A program made the translations under genes and the position numbers. The notes below the pieces were generated by a model, which was not told the DNA's origin, did no database searches, and saw only the letters and a program-made list of their open reading frames with translations. A stretch of 64,000 nucleotides of DNA from Bilabrum cf. latius (lineage: Eukaryota; Bigyra: Bicosoecida; Bigyra; Bicosoecida): assembly GCA_965178125.1 (NCBI GenBank), contig OZ237770.1, forward strand, positions 434,001 through 498,000, written 5' to 3'. Positions 12,551 to 24,500 of the stretch are shown here, in pieces. Positions within the stretch are counted from its first letter, which is position 1, and each line of letters begins with the position of its first letter.

Positions 12551-15266
12551 CGATGGTGCTGGGCCTAGGGGCGCCACCGGCATGGGCCCTGTGCCTGACG
12601 CCTCCACACTGCGCCTGATGCGGGGGCAGCCCATGCACTCGTCACACCTGGTAGGGAAAGGGGCCTCCTCGTCCCACCGGTGGGGTCACGGCCCCTGGGT
12701 AGATCGGATCAACGCGGGGGTGCGTGCCACATGGCGGGGCATGGTGGAGGGTGTCATCAGCAGCCGAGAGCAGGTGGAGGCGGCGCTGGAGGCCAGCCGG
12801 CGCCCTCGGGGTGTGACGAGTGCCCATGAGGATGAGAAGGTTCGTTTCTTGTCTGTGTTCAAGTGGGAGAGGAGGAAGGGGTGGGACGTGCTGCTGCGGG
12901 CGGTGCTGGCGGCGGGGGCGGCGCACCCCTTCGCCCCCGTGGAGGGCCCAAGGCTGGCTGCAGGGCTCGAGGGAGAGGAACAAGAGGAAAGGGGATAGGG
13001 TAAAAGGATGAAAGAAGTCCTTGACTAGGGTAGGACGAGCACCCGATCCAGGGAGTCACTGTGGGATCGGATGAAGCGAGCCAAGCTAGCAAAAGCAAAA
13101 GGCAATGCGAAAGCCAAGGACAAGGCCTAGGCCCATGCAACAAACGGCAAGGACGGGCACGGGGATGGAGCAGGCGACCATGGACATGCTGGGTAGCGCG
13201 CAATTTACCCGCCCCCTCTGACCCCCCCATCCTGGCGGCAACCAGAGCTGACTCTGCTGACTTCGTCCTACCACTCGACTGTAGACGAATTCGAGCGGGC
13301 CATACGGGGCTTCTTGCGGGAAGGGATGGCGTGTGGGCCCGGGCCGCTGCCTACCGGTGAACGGAAGGAGATGACACAGATCAAAGCGGATGACGGGGTG
13401 CAGTCCATTGCAGCGGGGATGGATGGGACACCGACGGAGATGAGTGGGACATGGTCTACATCAAAAGCAGGATGGGAGGGGGCTCTCCTCGAGGCCCAGC
13501 GAGTGGCAGGAGAGGAGCAAGAGGAGCAGATAGCAATGGACAGCTAGGCAGCAAAAAGGATGCAGGTGCTATAGGTGCAGGTGGTACCTGATGGACCCAG
13601 TGCGCTTGCAGAGGCAAGTTGGGCCAGCGGGGTGCTTGTTCGCATGGAGGCGGCGATCGATGACTGGGCGAGTGCACTGCAAGGCGGTGCACCCCCATTT
13701 CTTCCCTGGTGGTTGACAGCTCCAGGGGCACCCTCTTGGAAGTCCCTGGCCCAAGGTCGAGTGGGCCGAGCCATCGAGTCAGCCCGGCGCGATTTGCTGG
13801 TGAGAGGCGGGGGAGGGGCCTACATGGGCATCGGGGAACACAGCACGGGAACATGCGGGGTACGGGTGACGAGGCCAGTCGCTGTGTGTGTAGAGGGGGA
13901 TGGCGTAGGTGCACTGCATGGTGGTGCAGGCGCATCAGCTGACGGTATGCCCGGGCGCACGGAGCCAGCAGGCAGCTTGCTCCCACCGGCCCTGCACTTC
14001 GAGGTGGAGAACAAGAGGGGGGCCCTGCTGCAGAGGGCTGAGGAAGTGGCCGTGCGATGGCTTAGAATCACGAAGCAACAACAATGGCGTGGACCAGGGA
14101 ACAGCGCCCATGCACCATGGAACCTTAGCATGGACCAGATGTGCCTGGAGCAGTTCGAGAGGTACAGCACATGGTCGGTGAGAAAGATGGAACTAGGCAT
14201 GGGAGGCACTGCTGTGATGAGCGGTACTGAGCGCAGCTAGGCTCAAAGCAACGTGACGAGTGCGGGCTCCCTGCAGGCGCACCACCTGCCCCGCCTTCCT
14301 CCGCTGCTCCTTGCCCTGCTGCTTCGCCTCTCGGTGCGTAGACTGCATCCCGACCGACTGCCATTGCTGCGAGTCCTCCGCGGCCTGCCCTCTGCCCAGG
14401 TGCCCCGTGTCATGGGGGCCCATCATGCGATGGTGCTCCCCACCAGGGGGGAGGGATGGGGGAGACCACATGCGGAGGCAATGGCTATCGGGCTGCCACT
14501 CGTGGCGGGGGGCTGGTCGGGGCCCAGCGCGTTCGTGAACGACTCGGGGAGGTGGTGGAGGGGAATGCAGGGCGAGAGCGACAGAAATAGACAGAAATTG
14601 AGCGATGGATAGATCTACATGCAGGGCGAGAAAGAGGACGAATAGGAGCGGTGCGAGTGGTGTGACGAGCATCAGACGGGCTTCCTTGTCCCCCCGACCC
14701 ACCTGTCACCAGTGCCTGACGGGCCCTTCGCGGGCCATCGAATGGCCGAGCCTGACCCCGTGCTGCTCGAGGCAGCGCTGGTGCGCGTGTGGTTGCAACC
14801 GGGACAAGCCGCCGAGGTGGGGCGCAGAGGCAGGAACAGCATGAGGGACCTACACTCTCCAGCCCAGTACGCGGGGCGGGTGCTCGGGCAGCTGGGATCC
14901 ATGCAGCGGAGCATAGAGGCGATCGGGGGAGGGCGGGTGCAGGGGTACGAGACTGTCCCGGGGCGGTGTACTAGTAGCGAGGTCAAGGATGGATTCGTGG
15001 AGGACGGTGATGTGACGAGTGCCCAGACGGGGTGTGGATGGCGCAGCCCTTGGGCGCACGGCACTGTAGCGCTACTCGATGCGCTTCGCGAGGAGGCCGA
15101 TTGTGACCGAATCGACCAGTCGAGTGATGAAAGTGGTGCCAGTGAGTGCAAGCACAAAGCGGCAGACATGGCCCGCAAGGTGCTCTCGGAAATTAAAGCA
15201 GCTAGCAAACGCTTGAAGATCCGCTGGGCGCATATTGGCTAGGCGTCGTCGACCAGCAAGAACTGA
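11028..15266 (+). CDS. Giant GT4-type glycosyltransferase with low-complexity insertions, twelve in-frame TAGs
   Basis: Transfers a sugar from a nucleotide donor; the acceptor is unknown. One frame runs about 1412 codons from ATG 11028 to TGA 15264-15266. An N-terminal hydrophobic segment precedes the fold. Family landmarks appear in the right order on both sides of TAG codons: 'FFSGGGYSSESIAFML' (glycine loop), 'SIGRTMFESDRAPRGW', 'DAVWAPTRFH', 'FLSVFKWERRKGWDVLL', then the E-x7-E donor site 'TRGEGWGRPHAEAMAIGLP' and 'GGWSGPSAFVND'. TAG is at 11235, 11367, 12996, 13026, 13128, 13194, 13545, 13572, 14238, 14610, 14643 and 15240; no TAA or TGA interrupts. Insertions rich in Gly, Gln and Ser (including an 18-Gln run) make it two to three times the usual length. 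Some of the insertions could instead be unrecognised introns. Confidence 0.8.
12495..12548 (+). repeat. (CAG)18 trinucleotide repeat, coding polyglutamine
   Basis: Eighteen uninterrupted CAG codons in the frame of the glycosyltransferase. None is replaced by TAG, CAA or any other codon, so the tract is probably young and unstable in length. Confidence 0.95.
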
Positions 15267-15463
15267 TGAGTGGTTTTAGTCCAAGTAACAAAAGTACCGC
15301 CCAAGAATCAAAAGGATGGGCGGATCTACCGTGAGCAGCCTAGCAGTGATTTGTATAACTCATAATAACCTTGTTTCAATAACTCGCAATGACCGAATAA
15401 AGGGGCGGGCTATGTATATCCTCACAGGTCCCCTGCCGTCAAAGGGGTGGCAAATCCCATGTA

Positions 15464-18147
15464 TCAAGGTGATTTGTCCCATCCCGCGCCCGTGCCACCA
15501 TTCCTGCCGGAGTTTTTCATCGCCTTGAAATGCTGCAGGTCCCCCACTATCCGTTCAAGGCTCAGTAGACGTCCCGTACTCACGTCTCTGGCCTCCTGTG
15601 AAATCTCCTATCGGGAACATTCAGGACCCATTCCAGCCCCCAAGCCGGAAAACGACCCCCCCGCGCCATCTGCAGCAAACAACAAACCATGGTTCTGTGA
15701 ACTCTGAGACGTGGCCTGCTATACAGCGGCGCGGCGACGGATCGCTGCACCAAGCGCGCCGCCCAGTGCTCGAGCGACCGTTTCATCTTCATCATCCAGC
15801 CTGCTGCTAGATCTAGTGCTGGATCTCCCCCCACTGGCATCGACACCGGTGCTTGCCTCCCTGCCACTCCGCGGGTGCAGGGCTTCAGCATCTGTACCAA
15901 GACCAACGCCGACGCCAACGCCAACATCAACGCCAGCACCATTGCCAGCATCAGCGCCAGCGCTAGTCCGAACTATATTTTGCATCGCTGCGATGCTCTG
16001 CGTTCGGCTGAGTGCGCCAGCCTGCTCGGCCCATGCACTTCGTGGCACGTCGGTCTCGCCCCGCGCGTGTGCATCACTGACTCGGCCGTCAACGAGGCGT
16101 GGACTGCTGGCGGCCCTTGCTCTTCCCCGCGTCCCCGTTGCAGGCACAGTATCATCCCTGGCAGGTTCAGATCCGGAACCGGGACCTTCTTGCCCTGCGG
16201 ACGCACCCGGCCCACCGACCCCAACTGCCGCCCTCGATGCCTACAGAAATGTAACTGTTGTTGCACCTTGAGCTGGAGCACGGTCACGCGGGCCTTGTGC
16301 CTCGTGATCATCTGGCAAATGAACAACCCTACTCTTCCACAAGCGCGGGGTGCTGATCCCCTCCGCGCTGCGTACCCTTTTTCGCCGCACCCCCTGAGTG
16401 TTTGATTGCTTTGCACGGGCACTACCGCTCGTTTGTAGGGATCTGTCGACTGCATCCCGATGTGATGCCGGTAGGAGCCCCCTACCCCGCGAGTTTCCAC
16501 TGGCAAGTAAACCGCCCGTAGCCCCGAGAACCGGCAACCCCCCAGCTACCGGTGACCCCCGCGAGGAGGTCCACATCTCACCACTGGATAGTTCAAGCCG
16601 ATGACGACTCAGGGGTTCGACTGATTCTGCTGCCAGTCTCTTGGACCCACTGGCAGTGCCGGTAGTGGCTTCCACCGCTGCATCTGGGCGAGTATTGGGA
16701 GCGATTTCCTAGTCAAGCCCACCTACACGGGCAGGCTGGATGCTACCCCGTGTCGTCCGCTTCCATCTAAGATCCTTCTGTACAAGTACGGCGGGCGGCT
16801 GTGCGGAAGCTATGCCCGCTATGCCAACGGACGACACATTGCCCTCTGCCGGCAGATCGTGACTCAGTCGGCTCGAAGTCCGGGCTGGCATGCCACCACC
16901 GCTGGGCTTGTGACTCAGTCGGCTCATAGTCCGGGCTGGCATGCCACCACCGCTGGGCTTGCCGCCACGGCCAGCTCCTGTGCCAGCATGGGACCCACGG
17001 AGATTGACCCCAGGTACTCTTCGATCCAATCTCCTAGCACGAGATAGACCTGCAAGCAGGAGAATACGCCGTGCAGCCGAGCCCCGGAACTGGCCCTAGC
17101 CCCTGGGCGGTGGGGGATGCACAGCACTGGGGGATCGTCTAGCAGGTGCCTAATACCTGGCCTATGACCGCCACTTATTCCCGTGCATGCCCCTGATTGG
17201 CACAAGGGAAGCTGCTCGTGGTGGGCTAGCCTAGCTCCTTGCCGACTTAGTGCTTGGCAAACCGCTGCCGCGTGCACTTTCAGCTGACTCGAAGTCTTCA
17301 GCGTGACTTCTCAAGTAGCGTTTGCGATGGCGAGGCAACTTAGCTGCCTACAACGGGCTCTGTGGCGTGCTGCCGAGAGCGACATTCAGAAAAGCCTCTT
17401 CACTGCCGCGCGATGCGTCCAGCAGCTTCCACACGATGCGGGCGGTCTCCTCGAAGCTGTCATCTGCGAATTCGCGCGACAGGGAAATGTGGTGATGGTC
17501 GGCACCAGACCACGAATGGGACCTCTTCCGGCGCTTCCTGCCGCTGCCATCGTCATCAAGACCCATGGCAATCGCACCAGCCTAGCCACTGCCCCCGGCT
17601 ACCGCGGCCTCTCCGCTGCCAACGGCCCCCGACTGGACTTCCGGCAGACCAGTGATGTCTTCTGGAATTTCTCCGCTTGCCAACCAACCGGCAAGTTCCG
17701 GCAATACCAAGGCTTGGGAGTCGAGTTCCCGGAGCTTTCGAAGCAGACGCTTTATGCGACCGAGCATGCCATCGCGCGAAATGCAAGGGTCCGAGTTCGA
17801 TCTGAAACGGCCATGTGAAATATCCAGCCTTTGCTGTCTCAATAGTGTGGCATTCAGCGATATACTGGGAGCTTCGGCTTGCATGTTTGCGTCTGACTGC
17901 ACTTGTTCAACCGATTCTGCTTCGACGTGCCCAGAACTTGAAGGCCTTACCGGAAGCCATGCCTACGGCTCGTTGCTAGGCCCAGAAGCTCGCTCTCCAG
18001 GAGTCTATGCACAAACTGTATTCCGATGTACGGAATTTGAGCTACTGTTACCTCCAGGACTATATAAGTTGCCACTCCTGCTTGCGCGATGCTTCTGATC
18101 TTGCAGGTTTCCGGCCAATTGTTCATTGCTCCAGCATGCGCAACTGT
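15464..18147 (-). CDS. Low-complexity nuclear-like protein of unknown function, twelve in-frame TAGs
   Basis: I do not recognise this protein. On the reverse strand one frame stays free of TAA and TGA for about 2.7 kb, from a probable 3' splice site (TTTTTCGCAG, 18157-18148) to TGA 15466-15464. Its TAG codons are at 18005, 17963, 17582, 17348, 17231, 17162, 17150, 17096, 16709, 16241, 15719 and 15608. Ordered-looking stretches include 'MLGRIKRLLRKLRELDSQAL', a basic patch 'GRKRRKRSHSW', 'FEETARIVWKLLDASRGSEE', and a C-terminal helix 'TGRLLSLERIVGDLQHFKAM'. A 51-bp tandem duplication (16860-16961) encodes two copies of a 'KPSGGGMPARTxSRLSH' segment. The first exon lies further upstream and was not found. 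The TAG cluster at 17096-17231 could instead be an intron. Confidence 0.5.
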
Positions 18148-19161
18148 CTGCGAAAAACAGACTTCAGAAAAATCCGAGTACGACCAGACTGGCATGTGCG
18201 TAGTATGGTAACCTCATTCGGTCCAACGGGAGCCTTGTAGTTGGGCAGCTGATGGACCTTGAGGGGTCGAGGGGTGCTTATTCACCTAGTTTCAACATAC
18301 TAACTTCATGTACTAGATTACCCAAATATGTTAATGAAAGTAGGCAGGCGAATTTAACCGCTGTCACGTGTAAGCCTGGTCGGATGTTGCTCACCACTTC
18401 TACATGTCGGTGCTGGCTCGCCTGCCTCTCTGCCGCAACACAAACCCATTGTTGTTTGTGGCAGAATATTGGGGTAGGAATTATAATATAACGCGGCTGT
18501 CAATGTTGTGTCGCTTTAGGCTGTCACGCTATGGTGGTGGAATCCGACGGCCAATCTGAGGATATGATGATGCCAAACTGATGGGCATTCCGCATCGGGA
18601 ATCCATTCGGGATCTCTGCCAATCTGCTGATGTCCACAAACGTGGCATTCAGCAGCACGAAGCCGATATCCATTGGCAAGACTCCAAGCGGATGCCCGGC
18701 GAGCAGATGTAGGCGCTTGCGCCTCCAGAGGCAAGCATGAGTCGGTAGGAGGCTCATCGTGGGAGAGCGCCACGATGTTCTGAGACTGATGAGAGCGGCT
18801 AGCATGTCAGCTCGCTGTGATGCATGAATGATACACACTATGCTAGTTATTGGAATGCACGTTAACAATGCAATGCACGGTACCACTGGGCACCCTCGCG
18901 TTGGTGCTGCTCCGGCGATGCTGCTTCCGGTGAGATCCGCCCCAGCTCCAAGACCGCAAAGCGATAAAAGAGGCGGGGCAGCACCTGTGCAGCAGCAGGC
19001 CGGGCAATCGCAGCCAAAGCGACGGCCCTGAGGCTGTCACCACGGCGGGAAGCGTCCTCAAAGACAGAGTGTGAGCAGGGGAGCAGAAAGCAAGGAGCAA
19101 GTGCTCCCTCTCACCTCCGCCCCCGCGCTCGCTTCACGCCACTGGCATCGACACGAGCTGC
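18148..19161. other. About 1 kb without a convincing gene
   Basis: Probably holds the 5' exon(s) of the reverse-strand gene below it and the 3' UTR of the ependymin-related gene. Reverse-strand open frames at 18516-18886 lack domain or splice support, so I do not call them. Confidence 0.35.
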
Positions 19162-20206
19162 TCAGTTCTTCTTGCAGATGTCGGGCACCTCGAAGTCGTG
19201 CTCGTCCACGTGCCTGTCGATGTCGTAGATCTGCTCGTAGTGGAAGCCGGTGTCGTGGTCGAAGTAGTCGGAGCGGACGGGCACGCAGGTCTTCTCGGCG
19301 AAGGTCTGGTAGGTGAAGATGTGCTGGCCATCGATGTCACCCTCGCCCTCGAAGCGGGCCGCGTACAGCACGTTGTCAGAGGCGATCTCGCCGAGCGTCT
19401 CGATGCCCGTGTAGTTGGCGAACTCGAAGGGGCGGTACGGGATGAAGGGACGGCGGATGTCCTCGGTGCGGCACTCCTTGGTGCGAATGTTGATGATGTA
19501 CGCCTTCTTCTCTTCGTACAGCTCGAGCACGTCGATCAGGTCCTCGTGCTGCTCGTCGCCGAAGTGCGCCTCCTCGACCACATGGCGAGCGCGGTACTTG
19601 GCAGAGAAAGCCACGCGGCCGCGGATCTGGTACGTGCTCGTGTGGTTGTGGTAATCACGCTGGTTGGGGTCGAACGCGGTGATGCGGCCGGTCCACTCCT
19701 GCGAAAGCAAAACAGATCGAGTCGGGCGCCAATCACAGGTGAACGGAAGACTAGCTCGACCATAGCCACCGCAGATACAATACATAAAGCTACACCAATC
19801 CCATCCAAGTGATAAATAGAGCTAATATGCTACCAGATTCACTGCTCAATTGCCGCAAATTAGGCCAAGTGATCGCGATTCATGCTGGCTTACGGCTCGC
19901 GACTACGCTTGACGGGCGCTTTCTGAAGTGCAACTCTCCGAACGATGCGTATACGGCACACACAGCGACACACACGGGGTCAGAATGAAACCAAAAACAT
20001 ACTTTAGCCACACAATTGGCTGGGAGCACCCAGGCCTTCATCGCCAGGCGACAGGAGGTCGAAAGGATCCTTCTCAGGCATATCTTGGTGGATCCAAAGC
20101 TTCCGTGCGTTTGATCTTAGCTCACATCGGGGTACTAATCGCAGCGGTGGCTCTGAGCAGCTGCCAGGGTACCGATAGTCGCGAACACAGCGGCGAGGGC
20201 GTACAT
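19162..20206 (-). CDS. Ependymin-related secreted protein
   Basis: Ependymin-related proteins are secreted or lysosomal, bind hydrophobic ligands, and occur in animals and scattered protists. Exon 1 (20206-20126) encodes a signal peptide ('MYALAAVFATIGTLAAAQS') and 'HRCD-x-YPD', where x is TAG 20135-20137. A 427-nt intron (GTGAGC...TTCGCAG) leads to exon 2 (19698-19162), ending at TGA. The product has 205 residues. Exon 2 starts 'EWTGRI' and shows the family's spaced cysteines ('TKECRTED', 'EKTCVPVRSDYF', terminal 'PDIC') and the 'FEFANYTGIETLGEIA' region. The assignment rests on this overall pattern rather than a catalytic motif. Confidence 0.72.
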
Positions 20207-20489
20207 TTTCTTCTCTGTGGCTCCTAAATGTGTCCGTGAATGGGAATCGCCGCAGCCCTAGGCTTGTCGATCCTTTGGAATTGTTTGTCGCGGCACAGAA
20301 CTTCACCGAACCGAACCGAACCTCTTGCTCCTGAACCATCATCTGTCACAGTGAATGACATACGCACACCAAAAAATGGACGTATTCAAAGAAAACTTTA
20401 GTTTTGCCTGCTAGCTATGGGCAGCCAACCGGTGCTCGGTGCAACCTTGCGGACCCAGCCCAGCGGACACCGTACAACAAACATTTTTT
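20207..20489. other. Short intergenic region, nothing recognised
   Basis: Region between two reverse-strand genes. Contains a pentanucleotide-like 'ccgaaccgaaccgaacc' run near 20306-20322. Likely promoter of the ependymin-related gene. Confidence 0.35.
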
Positions 20490-21355
20490 TCACCCGAGCC
20501 CCGCCGCCGCGATCCTGAACAGGTCAAAGTGCATGGGTTCATCCGCCAGCTTCTTGTTAAATCGCTCCACCCTCTCCCTGTGGCTGCTCCCCGCCGCGCG
20601 TGCCACCGCCCGCGCCTCGCTGGCGGCCTGGTACTTGGCGTGCTTGCGCTCGGCCTCGGTCATTCCATCGTCTATTTCTTCTTCGACCTATGTCTCGCCA
20701 ATCGCCTGCAGCTCTGATCCCCTTCCACCGGCCACTGCTGCGCCAGCGCGCCCCTCCCCCTCGCCTGCAACCCCTGTTTCTCGGCGTCGACTAGCGGCAG
20801 CCAGTGCGCTTTCCAGCTGAGCATCCTTTACCCCTGCAGCTAGTGCACGCTCTCTAGCGGCTTTGCCGGCATCTACGGCGCTCTGCAGCTCCCGCCGGCG
20901 CCTCTTGCTCAGAGGACGGTCGATGCCATCGTCGGAGCGAGCCAACCGAGCAGCCGCAACGCGCTCTTCGCGAAGCGCCTTGATATCGGACGCCGATACT
21001 ACAGGTGAAGAAGGCTTCTAAGAAGATGACGACACCGATGAAGATGATGTTAATCTCGATGATGATGTTGCAGCAAAAGACTTGCCCTCTTCAATTGGGA
21101 CGGGCACCGGCAGCTCAGGTGGCACGGTCTCTCGCGGGCGCCTGCGGGACGAGACAGGCACGCACGTGGCACGCCGAACATTATGAAATCATACTAGTAA
21201 TGCATGCGCAGTTGTTGAGAATCACGTGCTCACTTGGACCCAATGTTCGATTTTCCGTCCGACTTCCCAGATTTCTTGTGTTTCTTTTTCGACTTCTTGT
21301 CCTTCTTTGTCAACTTGGTAAGATTGACACCTTTTAGTTTCAATGAACCACCCAT
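20490..21355 (-). CDS. FAM32A homologue, two in-frame TAGs
   Basis: FAM32A is a small conserved nuclear protein that in human joins the late spliceosome and helps 3' splice-site docking. Exon 1 (21355-21234) encodes the hallmark N-terminus 'MGGSLKLKGVNL' and a lysine-rich run. The intron has a GTGAGC donor and a CCCGCAG acceptor. Exon 2 (21141-20490) encodes a variable linker and then the conserved C-terminal helix 'TEAERKHAKYQ', followed by 'HRERVERFNKKL' and an aromatic/Asp end ('MHFDLFRI') in place of the usual 'HxDIPKVGPG'. The exons sum to 774 nt, exactly 258 codons with TGA. TAG at 21018 and 20688 fall in the linker. Without reading through TAG the N- and C-terminal halves would lie in separate ORFs, so the gene is good evidence for UAG as sense. 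It is divergent from the JmjC gene, 224 bp away. Confidence 0.82.
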
Positions 21356-21579
21356 AAAGCTGGACATACCTTTATCTAGGGCTGTTCCAAGTATGCAGTC
21401 GAAAATTTCGAATTATTTCGAATTCTGCCAAACCATTCGCAACAAAACACGAAATAATGTGCAGGTTTGGAAACAATTAAGATTGCAATTGGCGGCGTGC
21501 CACACAAGTTTGAACGGCGACATGCAGCGACAAACGTGAAGCTCGTTTCCGGAGTACAGCGCACCTCATTTGTGTACTT

Positions 21580-24500
21580 ATGATTGGATCTAGTGCAGGC
21601 GATAGCCGCCGCAGAGGGGGGAGATCGGTGCACAATCCGTATCTTTCCTTCGAGGATGTGGCAAAGGGCGTGCTGTCCTCGGAGGCGAGGGCTCAGAGGC
21701 AAACCTTAGGCGCAGGGTCTAGCATGTGCCAGTAGTTGAAGGTACTATCTAGCTTGCGCGCAGACGAACTGACCGGAAGCAAGGTAGTCTCTGAGGCAAG
21801 CCTTGTTGGTCGTCTGCTTGCGAGACCGCAGGTGTTGCGAGCTAACAAAGGCGCCGTCCCGGGACTGCTCGCACCACCTCCTAGCCGATTTTCTCCATCT
21901 GAAGTAGCAGCTGCGCTCGGTGGAGATCGCGTCGTGGTCGCGCACGACAGCGCTAGGGCTGCTTCGAGCGATGGCGAGTGGACACTTGACGACCTGGCTG
22001 AGTACTTCGCGGCGAGGCAGAGAGACGTTGCGGCTGCAAGTGAGACTATCATGAATATCATCTCGCTAGAAGTGTCTGGCACGCCCCTGGAGCGGTTCAT
22101 TCGACCACCGGAAGCGGTGCTGCGGCACGACTGGCTGCACCGCCCCGGGCTGTGGCCCTCCTGGCGCAGGGCCCGGGGGCAGTTCCCCAGGGCAACAAAG
22201 TACTGCATCATGTCGGCCAGGGGTAGCTTCACTGATTTCCACTGCGACTTTGGGGGTTCCTCTGTGTGGTACAGGGTGCTCCGGGGGTGCAAGCGGTTCT
22301 TCCTGCTGGCACCGCCGGAGATGCCTCGCCGATCGGAGCTTGACGAGGGGGTTCCGGGGGCCAGCGGGACCTCTGCCGTGTCTCGGCTGGCGTTTCTGGC
22401 CGCGGTCCACCGGTGGACCACGCGCTCGCGGGCAACCGCCAGCGCAGGGGCAGGAGGGGGGTCCGATCCGCTGGCGGGATGGCTGCCCGTCTCGATCCGC
22501 CGTGCAATGCACCTGGATCCCGAGGGCAAAGGAGGCCCCCAGGACGACTCTGGTGGTGTGACGAGTGGCTCCACTCTGGTGGTGGACCTGCGGGCCGGGG
22601 ACACGCTGCTGCTACCCGCGGGGTGGGCACACGCGGTGTGGACGGAGCAGGTGAGAATCTGTCGAATATGTTGTCGTGATGCCTTATGGTTTTGTTCTCG
22701 CTTGCTTGCTTGATTGTGTGTGTGTGCATCGGCATGGGGCCGATGTCCGGATCCTATCGCTGATGCGCACCATGCGCCCGCTAGAGCCCGCCCTGACCAC
22801 CTGTTCGGTCTAGGAGGGTATTTGAACGGCGCTACAGCAGCCCACCCCTGACATTCTTCCAGGGAGGCGTACCACGGCGCCCTCCTCCTCGAGGGGAGGG
22901 GCCGACGGGGTCCAACAAGCGGGGGCGGCCGACTCTACCCACGGCCCCCTCGTGGGTCTTCGCTCTGAACATTTGAATGCGAATGCGAATGCTCCGTGTG
23001 TACAATGCGTTTGCACGATTCTGAATCCTCTTCGCGCGATTCGTGTTCCTCTTCAACCTGGATCGCCGCAGGACTCGCTCGTGGTGGGCGGCAACTTCCT
23101 ATGCGGGGCGGCTGCCAGGGAACAAGCGGTGGCATCGAGGGCCGAGCAGGCAGCGCGCGCCATGGACGCCCGCGACAGGGCCAGGGCCGGACTGGCCCCG
23201 CTCGCACCCAGGGAGGCGGAGCAGTTCCGGTTTCCCATGGAAGAGCCGCTGCTCTGGTACGCCCTCTCGTGGTGCGTCCGTGCGGCGACCGGGGGCATCC
23301 CCGAGGGGACAGAGGGGCCGGGGGGTGTCCCCTGGGTGGGGGGTCTCCCCCCCTCCGAGCACGCGGGGCTGGGTGCCCTGGTGCAGTGGCTGCTGCGGGC
23401 CCGTGGCAAGCACGGGTGGAGGGCCAGGCAGCGGGCGGCGGCATCGCTGGCTGAGCGGCAGGCGCAGGCCCAGCAGGAGGAGGAGGCAGCGGCTGTATCC
23501 GGCTCCGGGTCCGAGTGGCTCCCCAGCGGCGGCGGGGCGGTGGGGGAGGGCCTGGATCCGCTTGCAGTGGAGGAGGCGGCGCTGGAAGCGGCCCACCTGG
23601 CTGGGCTGGAGGGGGGCGAGTGCGAGCTGCTGCTGCTGCTGGTGGGGGCAAGGCTGGCAGGTGCTGGGCTGCGGGAGGAGGCGGCGGCAGGGAGCGTGCT
23701 GATGAGTCGGCTGCTGGTGGGACCGGGGGATCCACCGGGTTCTAGACTGTCTGTCTCCTCTGCGTCATCTTCTGCAGCTGTAGCAGGAGCAGGGGATGGA
23801 GACCGCGAGCATGGGGAGGAGGAGGAGGATCCCTTGGCTCAGCTGGTGCTGGACAAGACGAAGCAGTGGCTAGAGGAGGAGGAGAGGCAGAGAGCAGAGG
23901 CCGAGCGGCAGCCCAGGATCAAGCTCACGCTCGCTGGTGCTGGTGCTGGTGCTGGTGCTGGTGCCAGCTCTTCGGCACCTTCCTCCGCCCCACGGACCTC
24001 GTCATCTTCATCGAGGGTGTCTGAGTCTGCTCGTGTTCGGCCCCTGCGGTTCGACGGAGCCTACGACGCGCCCAAGCTGGGTGACGAGTGCGGTGGGGAG
24101 ACCTGGTTCGAAGAGGAGATGCGACGCCTAGCGGGGGTGTCTCCGGGCAGGTATGACGAGTCTGGAGCGCCTGTGGGTGTGACGAGTGCAGTGGTGCTGG
24201 AAGACGCAGAGGGGCCATCGGGTGGCGACGAGGAAGTGGGGGATGTATCTCCATCGGCGCACGGGCAGATGGGGGTGCAGAACAGCAAGAAGAAGAAGAA
24301 GAAGAAGGCTGTCAAGCGGGGATCGGCCTAGGACGACGCCTGGTCTGAAGGTGAGGAGGAGGACGGCATGGATTCGGCCGATGAGGCGGACGCGCAGGCA
24401 GAACGAGAGCTGGAGATGCAGGCCGTTGAGGAGGAAGAGGAGGACTGGGTGCTGGATGAGGAGGAGGAGGAAGACAACGGAAGGGTTGCTGGGGCTGGGC

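Noticed and set aside
18516-18886. Reverse-strand ORFs as a gene
   Set aside because: Overlapping frames with no domain, splice partner or convincing start; left as possible upstream exon territory.
22935-23735. Proline-rich reverse-strand protein (266 aa)
   Set aside because: It lies opposite the C-terminal exon of the JmjC protein, which has domain and splice support; the reverse frame is an effect of GC-rich codons.
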